Notes: generated by a model from the letters alone, not told the origin. Counted from the first letter of the stretch, positions 1 through 10,385 are shown. The stretch is DNA of 64,000 nt from an uncultured Bacteroidota bacterium (GCA_903927185.1 CAIYLW010000042.1:1-64000), one strand, 5' to 3'. Translations and numbers: made by a program.

Positions 1-166
1 CCAAAAATAAAGAAACTTACTGATTATTTATATCCTTCGGGATTTAGATGAATTTTGTAATTAATATATGATTTAAATCAATCATTTAATAATTAAAGGA
101 AAATGCAATAATTTAACTATTTTCATTTTATCAGTTAAATACAAATTTTTTAATATAAAATTATTA

Positions 167-742
167 ATGAATAGGCGAAGTGCTTTAAGCAAAATATTAT
201 TATTAACAGGCGCTACTACTTTAACAGTAACATCTTATAAAGGTTATCAATGGTTTAAAAAACCTGACCTGGATTTTATTATTAAACAGAAGTACCTGAT
301 AGAAGCATTAGCAGAAACCATCATTCCTAAAACAGATACTCCTGGTGCCAAGGAAGCAGGTGTAGCTGTAATCATATTGATTTTATTAAAAGATTGTACA
401 TCGAGGTCCTCACAAAATAAATTTATTGAGGGATTAAAGGAATTAATTAACTATAGTTATTCTCAATACAGTAAAAGTTATGTAGACTGTTTAGCCGAAG
501 AACAAAAGAATATTCTAAGTCACTTTCAAAAAAAAGGGAAACCTTTTAAAGGGATAATAGGAAAAGTTCAAAACAAATACCTAGGCAAATCGTTTTATCA
601 TACACTAGCAGAATATACAACATTTGCCTATTGCACTTCTGAACTTGGTGCAACACAAGGGTTATCTTATGTATTAATTCCTGGAAGGTATAATGGATGT
701 ATCCCTCTTGAAAAGAATCAAAAAGGATGGGCAACAAAATAA
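167..742 (+). CDS. Gluconate 2-dehydrogenase subunit 3-like protein
   Basis: This 191-residue protein resembles the small subunit 3 of membrane-bound gluconate/sugar dehydrogenases. That subunit accompanies a GMC flavoprotein and helps its export or stability outside the cytoplasm. The N-terminus (NRRSALSKILLLTG) looks like a twin-arginine signal with a short hydrophobic stretch. The body shows the family's typical opening ALAETIIPKTDTPGAKEAG near residues 47-65. The GMC partner starts 18 nt downstream, which supports an operon. No cytochrome c third subunit is present in the window, though one could lie upstream of base 1. The family call is firm; the substrate is unknown. Confidence 0.8.
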   Translation: MNRRSALSKILLLTGATTLTVTSYKGYQWFKKPDLDFIIKQKYLIEALAETIIPKTDTPGAKEAGVAVIILILLKDCTSRSSQNKFIEGLKELINYSYSQYSKSYVDCLAEEQKNILSHFQKKGKPFKGIIGKVQNKYLGKSFYHTLAEYTTFAYCTSELGATQGLSYVLIPGRYNGCIPLEKNQKGWATK

Positions 743-760
743 ATAATTGAATATTTTATC

Positions 761-2392
761 ATGCAAAAATACGATGCAATTGTTGTGGGTTCTGGAATCA
801 GCGGCGGTTGGGCAGCAAAAGAACTTTGTGAAAATGGACTTACAACGCTAGTCTTAGAACGTGGTCCAAATGTTGAGCACATTAAAGATTATCCAACTGC
901 ATTTATGAATCCCTGGGATTTCCCACATCATTTAAAAAATTCAGATGAGGCCAATAAACACTTTTTTGTTAGCGATAAAGATCATCCTTATATACAGGAT
1001 AAACCTTTTGAATGGACACGTGGGTACCAAGTTGGTGGAAGATCTTTGACTTGGGGAAGGCAATGTTACCGCCTTAGTGATTTAGATTTTGAAGCAAACG
1101 CAAAAGATGGACATGGAGTTGATTGGCCAATAAGATATAAGGATATAGAGCCATGGTATGATTATGTGGAGAATTATATTGGTGTAAGTGGGCAATCAGA
1201 AGGCTTACATCAATTACCTGATGGTAAGTTTTTACCTCCCCTAGAATTGAATTGTGTTGAAAATGATTTTTCACAAAAAATAAAAAATCATTACAATGAT
1301 AGAGTTGTAACAATTGCTCGTGTTGCAAATTTAACAAGAGGCTGGAACGGAAGGGGTCCATGTCAAATGCGAAATCTTTGTGACCGAGGTTGTCCATTTG
1401 GAGGTTATTTCAGTAGTAATGCATCTACATTACCTGCTGCTGCAATTACTGGCAATCTTACTTTATTGCCTAACTCAATAGTAACTGAAATAATTTATGA
1501 TGAGATTAAAAGCAAAGTAACAGGTGTTCGGGTGATGGATGCTCTTACAAAAAAGGTTACAGAATATTATTCAAAAATTATTTTCATTAATGCGTCAACT
1601 ATTGCAACAGCTGGAATCCTTTTAAAATCCGTTTCAAAAAGATTTCCAAATGGTTTAGGTAATTCGAGTGGTCAAGTGGGCAAGAACCTGATGGATCATT
1701 TTATTTTTTCAGGCGCAACAGGAGAACATGAAGGATTAAAGGATAATTATTATTATGGTAGAAGACCAGCTGGAATTTATGTTCCTCGTTTCCGAAATAT
1801 AAATGCTCAAACGTTGCGAAAAGACTATGTGAGGGGTTTTGGATTTCAGGGAATTGGTGAACGATTGGGTTGGGGTGATGTAAATTCAACTGAGGAGGAT
1901 TTTGGAATTTTATTAAAGCAAAAATTAACAACTCCCGGACCATGGCAAATAACATTGGGAACTTATGGCGAGACTCTCCCTAATGAAAAAAATGGTATTT
2001 CGCTAGACAAAACAAAGGTTGATCAATGGTCTCAGCCAATCATCCATATTTCAATGGAATATGGTGATAACGAAAATGCAATGAGAAAAGATGGAATCCA
2101 ATCAGCTATTGAAATGATGGAAACTTCTGGGTTAAAAAATATAAATAAATTCGACTTCAGAAACCCACCTGGTTCTGCAGTTCATGAAATGGGAACAGTT
2201 CGCATGGGACGTGATCCTAAAACTTCTGTATTAAATGAATACAACCAAATGCATGAAGCTAAAAATGTTTTTATAACTGATGGAAGTTGTATGACTTCTT
2301 CTGGCTGCCAAAACCCCTCATTAACTTATATGGCATTAACTGCAAGAGCATGTAGTTATGCAATAAGTGAGTTGAAAAAAATGAATTTATAA
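761..2392 (+). CDS. GMC family oxidoreductase (FAD-dependent sugar/alcohol dehydrogenase)
   Basis: A 543-residue glucose-methanol-choline oxidoreductase. The N-terminal Rossmann motif VVGSGISGGWAAKELCENG binds FAD and is followed by the acidic end of strand 2 (LVLERG). The C-terminal half has the expected catalytic region: a His in AVHEMGTVRMG and an Asn in CQNPSLTYMAL. A Cys-rich segment (CQMRNLCDRGCPFGG) is typical of the gluconate/2-keto-gluconate and fructose dehydrogenase branch. Together with the upstream subunit 3 it probably forms a periplasmic dehydrogenase passing electrons to the respiratory chain. It has no signal peptide of its own, consistent with export by hitch-hiking on the Tat-type partner. 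The substrate cannot be read from sequence. Confidence 0.88.
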   Translation: MQKYDAIVVGSGISGGWAAKELCENGLTTLVLERGPNVEHIKDYPTAFMNPWDFPHHLKNSDEANKHFFVSDKDHPYIQDKPFEWTRGYQVGGRSLTWGRQCYRLSDLDFEANAKDGHGVDWPIRYKDIEPWYDYVENYIGVSGQSEGLHQLPDGKFLPPLELNCVENDFSQKIKNHYNDRVVTIARVANLTRGWNGRGPCQMRNLCDRGCPFGGYFSSNASTLPAAAITGNLTLLPNSIVTEIIYDEIKSKVTGVRVMDALTKKVTEYYSKIIFINASTIATAGILLKSVSKRFPNGLGNSSGQVGKNLMDHFIFSGATGEHEGLKDNYYYGRRPAGIYVPRFRNINAQTLRKDYVRGFGFQGIGERLGWGDVNSTEEDFGILLKQKLTTPGPWQITLGTYGETLPNEKNGISLDKTKVDQWSQPIIHISMEYGDNENAMRKDGIQSAIEMMETSGLKNINKFDFRNPPGSAVHEMGTVRMGRDPKTSVLNEYNQMHEAKNVFITDGSCMTSSGCQNPSLTYMALTARACSYAISELKKMNL

Positions 2393-2584
2393 TTGAATTT
2401 ATTTCTCTCATTTTAATATAGATTTTTAATAATTATTTACCACTCATAATATTTTATAAAAAATACTTACACATTTTGCAACCAGGTTAATGAATGCTAA
2501 TAAAGGTTAATCAAAGCTTTATTGGTATAAGCGGTAACAAAGCAGGGTACATATACGTATTACTTTGTCTTTAATAACTGCACA

Positions 2585-5041
2585 ATGAAAAACCTACACA
2601 TATCAATTCTACTAATCATCTTTTTATGCATCACTGTATTTACTAGCGAGGCACAAAATAAAATACCTCTACCAAAATCGTTACCCGCACAACGCTTTAC
2701 AGGGACAATCGTAATTGATGGTGAACTATCAGATTCAGCTTGGAAAACTGCTCCCTTGGCAACAGACTTTATTGAATTCAGGCCAACTCCTTTTGCTAAA
2801 GAAGCAAAAACCAATAGAACAGAAATGTATATGCTTTATAGCAATGAGGGAATTTATATTGGAGGCTACTGTCATGAATTATCAAATGATAGTATCTCTA
2901 CAGAATTAGCCGGGCGCGATGGGTTTGGAAATAATGATTTTGTTGGAGTAATCTTTGATACCTATAAAGACAAGACTAATGGCTTTGAATATTTTATTAC
3001 ACCACTAGGTGAACAAATGGATGCGAAATTCTCACCTAATCAGAATGGAAATAATGAAGACTTTAGCTGGAACGCTGTTTGGAAGTGTGCCACAAAAATT
3101 AAAAATGATGGCTGGACTTTTGAAATATTTCTTCCTTTATCTGCTATCAGATTTAGCACTAAGCCAGTGCAGGATTGGGGCATAACTTTGATCAGACAAA
3201 GAAAAAAGACTTCTCAAACATTTTCATGGAATCCAGTTGATCCAAATGTAAATGGCATACTTACTCAGGAAGCTTTTTGGACGGGATTAGAAAATATAAA
3301 ACCACCAATTCGATTACAATTTAGTCCGTATTTTTCTAGCTATATAAACCATTACCCCTATAACGATCCTGCAGTGAGTAATACAAAAACAAGTATTAAT
3401 GGAGGAATGGATGTTAAATATGGGATTAATCAGAGTTTTACTTTGGACATGACGTTGATCCCAGACTTTGGGCAAGTTCAAAGTGATAATCAAGTGTTGA
3501 ATCTTACACCATTTGAAGTGAAATATAATGAGAATAGGAGTTTCTTCACGGAAGGAACTGACTTGTTTTCTAAAGGCGATTTATTTTATTCCAGGAGAGT
3601 TGGGGGTATTCCAATGCACCATGATGAAGTAGCTGGCCAACTTGCCTCCAATGAACATATCATTGATAATCCAACTGAATCAAAACTGATAAATGCATTT
3701 AAAATTTCAGGGCGCACTGAGAGTAAGCTAGGGATAGGGTTTTTTAATGCTATTACCAACCCCATGTATGCTACCGTTGGAGATGATAAAAATAAGATCA
3801 GAAGAATTCAAACAGCTACCTTGATTAATTATAATATTATGGTGCTGGATCAAAGTCTGAAATATAATTCGTCCATTTCATTTATCAATACAAATACCAT
3901 GAGAAGTGGTAAAGATTACGATGCAAATGTGAGTGCTTTATTATTTGATTTTAATAATAAAAAGAATACTTACGAATGGCAGGGAAAGATTGCCAATAGT
4001 TCACAATTTGGAATTGATGGGAAAAATATCAATGGCTATTCGCATAAGTTTTCATTTGGCAAAACAGGTGGGCATTTTAATTTTCAAGTTGGTCAAGAAC
4101 TAACTAATGAGAAGTACGATATCAATGATCTAGGTATTCTTTTTACTAATAATTATATAAATCATAATATTTATTTGGGATATAAATGGACAAAGCCAAC
4201 CAAATGGTATAATAGTCTGTATTATAATTTCAATATCAATTATTCGAGAAGATTTAATCCTGGCGATTTTCAGAATGCAAATATCAATATGAATGTAAAC
4301 GGGCAATTAAAGAACTTGGGGTATACATATATCTCGATCTGGTATGAGCCATCGGGAAATGATTTTTATGAACCAAGAACTGCAGGGCGTGTCTTTCATT
4401 CCACAGAATCAAAGGGAATAGAATTCGGATATGTAGGTAATCAGGCAAAAAAATATACTTATACTATTGATCTATTACATGGTATACGCACCTTGGAAAA
4501 TGGCAGACGTTATGATATACGTTTATCAAACAAGTATCGATTCAACGATAAGTTATCGATTGGAAATGAACTATTTTATCAGTATATCTATAACAGCGTT
4601 GGATTTGCAGACAATGATGGAGCTGATATTATTTTTGGAAGAAGAAACTTACAAACAGTTGAGAATGGTTTCAATATAAAATATAATTTCAACAAAAAAT
4701 TAGGTATCAGTACCAGAATTCGTCACTACTGGAGTAAAGTTAATTACTTAGAATATTTTACACTGCTTCAAAATGGAGGGTTAGGAAAAAATAATACCTA
4801 CAAAGGGACAGCCAATAACAGTTTTAATTCATTCAATATTGATGCAGTATTTAGCTGGGAGTTTGCTCCAGGAAGTTTTATGAATATCGTTTGGAAAAAT
4901 GCAATTTATTCTAACGGAACGAATGTTAGTGATGGATACTTAAATAATTTAAACCATACGCTTCAGTCGCCTCAGAATAATAATCTTTCTTTTAAAATTT
5001 TATATTTCTTCGATTATTTAAAATTAAAATCAAAAAAATAG
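2585..5041 (+). CDS. DUF5916 protein with CBM9-like N-terminal domain
   Basis: An 818-residue exported protein. A signal peptide (to about residue 23, ending TSEAQ) precedes a carbohydrate-binding family 9-like domain (about 36-210; GTIVIDGELSDSAWKTAPLA is typical). The remainder matches DUF5916 and is rich in alternating aromatic/polar segments such as YKWTKPTKWYNSLYYNFNIN, consistent with an outer-membrane beta-barrel. Proteins of this build are common in Bacteroidota, often annotated as putative hydrolases or membrane-associated proteins, and their function is not established. It stands alone with a 192-nt AT-rich upstream gap and meets the next gene tail to tail. I see no catalytic motif. 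Confidence 0.8.
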   Translation: MKNLHISILLIIFLCITVFTSEAQNKIPLPKSLPAQRFTGTIVIDGELSDSAWKTAPLATDFIEFRPTPFAKEAKTNRTEMYMLYSNEGIYIGGYCHELSNDSISTELAGRDGFGNNDFVGVIFDTYKDKTNGFEYFITPLGEQMDAKFSPNQNGNNEDFSWNAVWKCATKIKNDGWTFEIFLPLSAIRFSTKPVQDWGITLIRQRKKTSQTFSWNPVDPNVNGILTQEAFWTGLENIKPPIRLQFSPYFSSYINHYPYNDPAVSNTKTSINGGMDVKYGINQSFTLDMTLIPDFGQVQSDNQVLNLTPFEVKYNENRSFFTEGTDLFSKGDLFYSRRVGGIPMHHDEVAGQLASNEHIIDNPTESKLINAFKISGRTESKLGIGFFNAITNPMYATVGDDKNKIRRIQTATLINYNIMVLDQSLKYNSSISFINTNTMRSGKDYDANVSALLFDFNNKKNTYEWQGKIANSSQFGIDGKNINGYSHKFSFGKTGGHFNFQVGQELTNEKYDINDLGILFTNNYINHNIYLGYKWTKPTKWYNSLYYNFNINYSRRFNPGDFQNANINMNVNGQLKNLGYTYISIWYEPSGNDFYEPRTAGRVFHSTESKGIEFGYVGNQAKKYTYTIDLLHGIRTLENGRRYDIRLSNKYRFNDKLSIGNELFYQYIYNSVGFADNDGADIIFGRRNLQTVENGFNIKYNFNKKLGISTRIRHYWSKVNYLEYFTLLQNGGLGKNNTYKGTANNSFNSFNIDAVFSWEFAPGSFMNIVWKNAIYSNGTNVSDGYLNNLNHTLQSPQNNNLSFKILYFFDYLKLKSKK

Positions 5042-5052
5042 ATTTTAATTTT
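5020..5052. terminator. AT-rich inverted repeat spanning two convergent stop codons
   Basis: AAAATTAAAATC and GATTTTAATTTT form a perfect 12-bp inverted repeat around a 9-nt A-rich loop. It covers the stop codons of the DUF5916 gene and the convergent acylase gene, which are only 3 nt apart. It could act as a weak two-way terminator, but the stem has almost no GC, so this is uncertain. Confidence 0.3.
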
Positions 5053-7459
5053 TAAAAACCGTTTTTCCTATCATCACTTTCTCCACGTCTTCACGTTTTG
5101 AAAGTTCAGGGCGCTTGCCACCCTTTGCAAACATTTTTGCTTGGTCATCGTAATGGCTATTCAAGAAATAACCTGATTGTCCTGTTGGGTTTATACTCAT
5201 CGCTTTACTGGGATTTCCAAAATCAATGATACGGCGAAGTGCTGGTCCGTATAAAACTTTATATAAGCCACTGCTATCCAAATTAAAATCAAGATTATTA
5301 ATAGTTTCCTTTCCACCATTAACTGCAATCGGCCCTACATTAAACCATTTGCCAATTCCCGGAACTATACCCAAAGGATGCTTATGTTCAATGCTATGTA
5401 CTTTTTTCCATTGCCAGTTTGCGGTATTTTCGCCAAGCTGTTTGTTTAATTCGATGGTTGCATCGTTTAAGGCTTGAGTAAAAATATCAGATCTTGTTTC
5501 TTTAACAGAAGTATGAATATTATCCCACCATTTAGAACTATCGTTCTGAAAAAAACTTTCCATATTTCTTTTTAAACTCGCTTGATTTTCGAAAGATTGA
5601 AAGGCTTCTTTTCCTAATTCATCTTCTAAAGCATATTTGTTGATCAGATGCAAAAATTTATAAAAAATAGTTGGCTCGATATTTTCAAGCCCATGCATCC
5701 CGTCCCATTTAATCAAAATCTGATAACAGTTTTGTGCTGAACCAGTTAATTTTTCTTTATTAATAACTGGTAAAATTTTTGCCAATAGCCTTGGGTAATT
5801 AGTTGACTGAACATCATTAATTATTGTACGTATTGATTCTTCATCCCAATCTTTCCGATCTGTAAAAACCAACTCTTCAATTCTTGCTGCCCGATTTGCC
5901 GGAACATAATAACCAGGAACTAATCCAGTGCCCATATCCATTGGTTGATTATTCGCAGTATATAAAACGCCTCTTGATGGATTTAAGATTTGTGGATTCT
6001 GTTTAAATTCTAGCCAACCTATTGGATCATCTAATCCTGTTGAGCCATCTAATATTAACTGAGGATTTACATGCTTAGGACGTATCGGTAATTTCCCTGC
6101 AGCCCACCAAGCAATATTGCCAATTGTATCTGCCCACATAAAATTGAGTCCCGGAGCAGTTAATGGTTCAACTGCTACTGCTGCTTCAGCCACATTTGAA
6201 GCATGACTAAGATTGTAAAATACTTGCAAATGTCTACTTGGAAATTGATGGTATACCCACCATAAAGCAATTGGATCTTCCATTTCTTTTACCCCATCAA
6301 ATGCACCATTCATAATATAGCCATGTCTTGATTTTTTAATATCGAATTCAATATCAGCCTTGCCTTTAACTTTAATAGTTTCTTTACGAACCAATAAATT
6401 TTCCCAGTGATCTTTATACCAAACCTGATTGGCATTGTTGGGGTTTGATTTTTCTCTGAAGAAATCAGCATCATCATTTTCGAACATAGTTAGGCCCCAA
6501 CCTCCTTTATCAGAATGGCCTAAAGCTGGAACAGGTGTGCCTGCGAGAAAATTTCCATAAATATTATAACTAGGACAAACTAATTCAGCTTCATACCAGA
6601 CAGAGGGTTGAGAAAATGCAATATGCGTATCGTTTGATAAAATAGGCTTACCAGATTTTGTTTTGCTTCCTGCTATTACCCAACCATTAGAACCAAAGAA
6701 TGGAGGAAACATTAAATTATTTTGCATGGCGGTTACTTCCTTAGCCATTGTTGTTAAAGTGTTAGATGCATTTTGCATTAACTTATTTTCTTGGGCCTGA
6801 ACAGGAATTTTATGTAATGAATCGGGCCAGTCTTTTAATATGTCATTAAAATAATCCATTCCATATTTACTTGCGATTTGTGAAGCAACAGCTTCAGCTC
6901 GGAAAGCACCTACAAATGTATACCCCATATATCCCACAATAATTTCCATGTCTTCCATAGTAAACTCTGTTTTAGGAATACCAGCAATTGTGAATTCAAT
7001 AGGGGTCTTACCAACTTTGATATATTGATTGATCCCTTTTAAATAGGCTTTAGCTGCTTTTACAAATGGCGCATGGGGATCTTTGTAAACAGTTGCAAGG
7101 GTTTGCTTTGCTTGTTCTCTAAAACTGAGCATTCGAAAAAACTTATCGCTCTGCAATGCCTTGTCTCCAAATACTTCAGACAATCTTCCGTCGGCTAAAC
7201 GTCGTAATACTTCCATTTGAAATAAACGATCTTGTGCGTGTACATAACCAAATGCATAAAAAAGATCTTCCTCGTTTTGAGCATAGATATGCGGAATTGC
7301 ATAGTTATCGTATAATACTTCTACTTGCGATTTTAAACCAGGAAGTTGTAAGTTGGATTCGTACCTAGGTTGAAGCGTTCTTAAATAATAATAAACACCA
7401 CCAATAAGCAAAAAAATAACAACGAGAATTACAACTAGTATGCGTTTAAATAATTTCAT
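5045..7459 (-). CDS. Penicillin acylase family protein (Ntn hydrolase)
   Basis: An 804-residue precursor of an N-terminal-nucleophile amidohydrolase (penicillin/AHL/cephalosporin acylase family). An N-terminal membrane segment or signal (about 7-26) is followed by the alpha-chain start (VEVLYDNYAIPHIYAQNEED) and DRLFQMEVLRR. The autocleavage site is visible at FFGSNGWVIAG, where Ser257 would become the nucleophile of the beta chain. An oxyanion/support Asn region follows (ILSNDTHIAF). Members cleave amides such as beta-lactams, acyl-homoserine lactones or N-acyl amino acids, and sequence alone does not tell which. It is monocistronic, with convergent DUF5916 downstream and 79 nt to the crotonase stop upstream. 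Confidence 0.9.
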   Translation of the reverse strand: MKLFKRILVVILVVIFLLIGGVYYYLRTLQPRYESNLQLPGLKSQVEVLYDNYAIPHIYAQNEEDLFYAFGYVHAQDRLFQMEVLRRLADGRLSEVFGDKALQSDKFFRMLSFREQAKQTLATVYKDPHAPFVKAAKAYLKGINQYIKVGKTPIEFTIAGIPKTEFTMEDMEIIVGYMGYTFVGAFRAEAVASQIASKYGMDYFNDILKDWPDSLHKIPVQAQENKLMQNASNTLTTMAKEVTAMQNNLMFPPFFGSNGWVIAGSKTKSGKPILSNDTHIAFSQPSVWYEAELVCPSYNIYGNFLAGTPVPALGHSDKGGWGLTMFENDDADFFREKSNPNNANQVWYKDHWENLLVRKETIKVKGKADIEFDIKKSRHGYIMNGAFDGVKEMEDPIALWWVYHQFPSRHLQVFYNLSHASNVAEAAVAVEPLTAPGLNFMWADTIGNIAWWAAGKLPIRPKHVNPQLILDGSTGLDDPIGWLEFKQNPQILNPSRGVLYTANNQPMDMGTGLVPGYYVPANRAARIEELVFTDRKDWDEESIRTIINDVQSTNYPRLLAKILPVINKEKLTGSAQNCYQILIKWDGMHGLENIEPTIFYKFLHLINKYALEDELGKEAFQSFENQASLKRNMESFFQNDSSKWWDNIHTSVKETRSDIFTQALNDATIELNKQLGENTANWQWKKVHSIEHKHPLGIVPGIGKWFNVGPIAVNGGKETINNLDFNLDSSGLYKVLYGPALRRIIDFGNPSKAMSINPTGQSGYFLNSHYDDQAKMFAKGGKRPELSKREDVEKVMIGKTVFKN

Positions 7460-7538
7460 GACAGATAATTGACGTTTATATATTAGGAAGATGCTGGTAA
7501 TTAAAGACCCTTATGTATTTTCTATATTAAATGAAATA

Positions 7539-8309
7539 CTATTTCCATTTTTTAAAAGCACTAAGAAAAGATTTTGCTTCATCTGAAACTATTAACTTTC
7601 CACTTATTGCAGCTCGTTCTAATAAAAATTGATCCCAATTTTCTGTACCCTGCCAAAAGGCTTTTTTAATTTCACTCATTGCTTGAATACTAGAAGCGGA
7701 AAGAGTAAAAGCAATTTTTTCAATAGCCAGATCCATTAAATGGATACTAGGGAAAATATGATTGTACAATCCTTTCATCATTGCCCATTCTGCCGAACGA
7801 AAATTGGTGGCGTCGATTGCTAATTCATAAGTGGCAGATTTTCCTATTTTACGCTCAATAGCAGGCGATACAACAAAAGGGCCAATACCCACAGCTAACT
7901 CAGATAGTTTGATAGATGCTTCAGTTGTTGCATAAGTATAATCGCAACATGCTGCCAGTCCTACTCCACCTCCTATTGCTTTTCCATGAATACGGCCAAT
8001 AATAAACTTGGGACATTTGCGCATTGCATTAATCACATTTGCAAAGCCACTAAAAAAAGCTAGACCTTCTTCTTCATTTTGTATTAATAATAACTCATCA
8101 AAGAAAGCGCCAGCACAAAACGTTTTGTCACCGGCAGTTTTCAGTACAAGAACTTTACAATTTTGATCAGCCCCTGCCTTCACAATATTTTCTGCTAATT
8201 GAGCCAAAATATCTTTAGGCATAGAATTATGTTGGGGCGTAAAAAATTCTATAGTGCCAACATTATTCAATACTTGGTAGCTAACATAAGGTTTCTGAAT
8301 CTGCTGCAT
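7539..8309 (-). CDS. Enoyl-CoA hydratase/isomerase (crotonase) family protein
   Basis: A 256-residue crotonase-fold enzyme. The oxyanion-hole signatures are ILVLKTAGDKTFCAGA-like in the first half and HGKAIGGGVGLAACCDYTYA in the middle. KLSELAVGIGPF carries a Glu at the usual catalytic region. It starts 9 nt after the PaaZ stop, so the two are almost certainly cotranscribed. Context suggests a hydratase/isomerase step in CoA-linked aromatic (phenylacetate) or branched-chain degradation, akin to PaaF/PaaG. A methylglutaconyl-CoA-hydratase-like role is an alternative. No other paa genes are in the window. Confidence 0.85.
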   Translation of the reverse strand: MQQIQKPYVSYQVLNNVGTIEFFTPQHNSMPKDILAQLAENIVKAGADQNCKVLVLKTAGDKTFCAGAFFDELLLIQNEEEGLAFFSGFANVINAMRKCPKFIIGRIHGKAIGGGVGLAACCDYTYATTEASIKLSELAVGIGPFVVSPAIERKIGKSATYELAIDATNFRSAEWAMMKGLYNHIFPSIHLMDLAIEKIAFTLSASSIQAMSEIKKAFWQGTENWDQFLLERAAISGKLIVSDEAKSFLSAFKKWK

Positions 8310-8318
8310 GTTTAAAAT

Positions 8319-10370
8319 TTATTCTTGGTTTAACTTTGCAACCATTGTTAAAATAGTAGCGATGCCAACGATTTCATTTTCATTATCCAAAATCTCTACT
8401 AACCATTTTACTATCCCCTTATCAATATCGGATATTTCTTTTTTAGATTGCGAAATTTTTTCTTTGCATGAAAATCTTACTTGAATACTTGTACCTACAT
8501 ATACTGGCTTAGTGAAACGCAATTCATCTATTCCATAATTTAATAGAACTGGATTTTTTTCATGCCCATCAACAAATAAACCAGCTGCGGCACTCATGAT
8601 AAAATATCCATGAGCCACTTGTTTATCGAACATAGTTCCTTGAAAATCTGTCTCAGCTAAATGCGCATAAAAATGATCCCCACTTAATTCTGCAAATGCA
8701 TCAATATCTCCTTTTGTGATCACTCTTTTATCGGACAAGATTTGATCCCCAATTTCCAATTCTTCAAAATATTTTTTAAATGGATGTATACCATCAGAAT
8801 TCCCAGTAGCACCAGGTTGATAAATTTTACTAATAGCCGTTATCATATCTGGTGAGCCTTGAATAGCCACTCTTTGCATATAATGTTTCACGCCTCTGAT
8901 ACCTCCCATTTCTTCACTACCACCTGCTCTTCCAGGTCCACCATGTACCAATAATGGTAAGGGAGAACCATGACCCGTATTTTCCTTACTACATGTTCTG
9001 TTTAATACCAATATCCTACCATGATAAGAACCTGCACCAATTGCATAATCAGTAGCAATACTTGTATTATTTGTTACAATAGAACTTACCAGCGAACCTT
9101 TACCAAGTTTTACAAGTGCAATTGCTTCTTGTAAACTATTATATGGCATTAGGGTTGATACTGGACCGAAGGCCTCCACTTCATGAACAGCGGTACTACT
9201 CAATGGTTGTTGATTCATTAAAAGAATAGGGCTCATAAAAGCACCTTTGTTTGCATCAGCATCAACCACTGAAACACTATCCATTGATCCATATATAATT
9301 TGAGATGATGCCAATAATTTCAGCAACTGTTCTTTTACTTCTTTACGTTGATTTAATCCAGCAAGTGAACCCATACGAACTTTTTCATTCAAAGGATTTC
9401 CTATGATCACATCCTGCAGTTCTTTGACTAGAGAAATTTGTACATCTTCAATTTTATTTTCTGGCACAAAAATTCTACGGATGGCGGTACATTTTTGTCC
9501 ACACTTACTAATCATTTCTTTTTTTACTTCTTTAACAAATAAATCCCATTCAGGCATGTCGGGATTTACGTCTTCTCCTAAAACAATTGCGTTAAGCGAA
9601 TCTGCTTCCATTGTAAATGGCACATTTTCAGCTAATACTTTTGAATGTGATTTTAATTTTTGTCCAGTAATTGCTGAACCAGTAAAAGTAATCACGTCTT
9701 GAGAATCTATATGATCTAAAATACCAGCAGCATTGCCACATATCAATTGCAGTGCTCCTTCAGGTAAAATTCCTGATTGAATGATTTCGCGAAAAACAGC
9801 TTCAGTTAAATAAGAAGTAACAGTAGCTGGCTTTACAATTGCTGGCATTCCAGCCAATAAATTCACTGCTATTTTTTCAAGCATCCCCCAAACAGGAAAA
9901 TTATAAGCATTGATATGAATCGCAACACCTTCTTTTGGAATTAATAAATGCTGACCAATGAATGTATTTAATTTTCCAAGTGAGTGATATTCTCCATCTA
10001 AGCAATATGGATGATTTGAAAATTTTCTTCTTAATGAAGCATACGCAAATAAATTTCCGATACCTCCTTCTATATCCACCCAACTATCCGTTTTTGTAGC
10101 ACCAGTTTGATAACTAATCTGATAAAATTTGGGAAGTTGTTCTCTTAAATGTAAAGCAAGTGCCCTCAGCATTATGCCTCTTTCTTGAAAAGTCATCTTA
10201 CGTAATGCTGGGTTCCCTTTTTGACGAGCAAAATGTAAAACAGTTGAAAAATCTATCCCTTTTGTAGAAACTGTGACTAAAGATTCGCCGGTAACCGCGT
10301 GGTATAAAGTTTGGCCCTCACCATCACCCTTAATCCATTTACCAAGTATATAATTTTCCAATTGCATCAT
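8319..10370 (-). CDS. paaZ: Phenylacetate degradation bifunctional protein PaaZ (aldehyde dehydrogenase/MaoC hydratase)
   Basis: A 683-residue two-domain enzyme of the length expected for PaaZ. The N-terminal aldehyde dehydrogenase (about 1-520) has the catalytic Glu255 (PFTMEADSLNA) and nucleophile Cys294 (KCGQKCTAIRR), almost the same positions as in the E. coli enzyme. The C-terminal MaoC/hot-dog hydratase begins near residue 540 (YFEELEIGDQ) and carries the hydratase motif AELSGDHFYAHL. PaaZ opens oxepin-CoA and oxidises the resulting semialdehyde in phenylacetyl-CoA catabolism. It leads a two-gene unit with the crotonase. A -7 box lies 15 nt upstream of the start and the adk terminator just beyond, so the unit is transcribed independently of adk. 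Confidence 0.92.
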   Translation of the reverse strand: MMQLENYILGKWIKGDGEGQTLYHAVTGESLVTVSTKGIDFSTVLHFARQKGNPALRKMTFQERGIMLRALALHLREQLPKFYQISYQTGATKTDSWVDIEGGIGNLFAYASLRRKFSNHPYCLDGEYHSLGKLNTFIGQHLLIPKEGVAIHINAYNFPVWGMLEKIAVNLLAGMPAIVKPATVTSYLTEAVFREIIQSGILPEGALQLICGNAAGILDHIDSQDVITFTGSAITGQKLKSHSKVLAENVPFTMEADSLNAIVLGEDVNPDMPEWDLFVKEVKKEMISKCGQKCTAIRRIFVPENKIEDVQISLVKELQDVIIGNPLNEKVRMGSLAGLNQRKEVKEQLLKLLASSQIIYGSMDSVSVVDADANKGAFMSPILLMNQQPLSSTAVHEVEAFGPVSTLMPYNSLQEAIALVKLGKGSLVSSIVTNNTSIATDYAIGAGSYHGRILVLNRTCSKENTGHGSPLPLLVHGGPGRAGGSEEMGGIRGVKHYMQRVAIQGSPDMITAISKIYQPGATGNSDGIHPFKKYFEELEIGDQILSDKRVITKGDIDAFAELSGDHFYAHLAETDFQGTMFDKQVAHGYFIMSAAAGLFVDGHEKNPVLLNYGIDELRFTKPVYVGTSIQVRFSCKEKISQSKKEISDIDKGIVKWLVEILDNENEIVGIATILTMVAKLNQE

Positions 10371-10385
10371 AGCATTCGTTTAAAA

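Noticed and set aside
546-737. Many short track ORFs in other frames (this one and similar)
   Set aside because: They lie wholly inside real genes on the opposite strand or another frame and show no domain or start signals.
2552-2571. -7 promoter box before the DUF5916 gene (TTACTTTG)
   Set aside because: It lacks the leading TA of TAnnTTTG and has no -33 partner; one mismatch in AT-rich DNA is not convincing.
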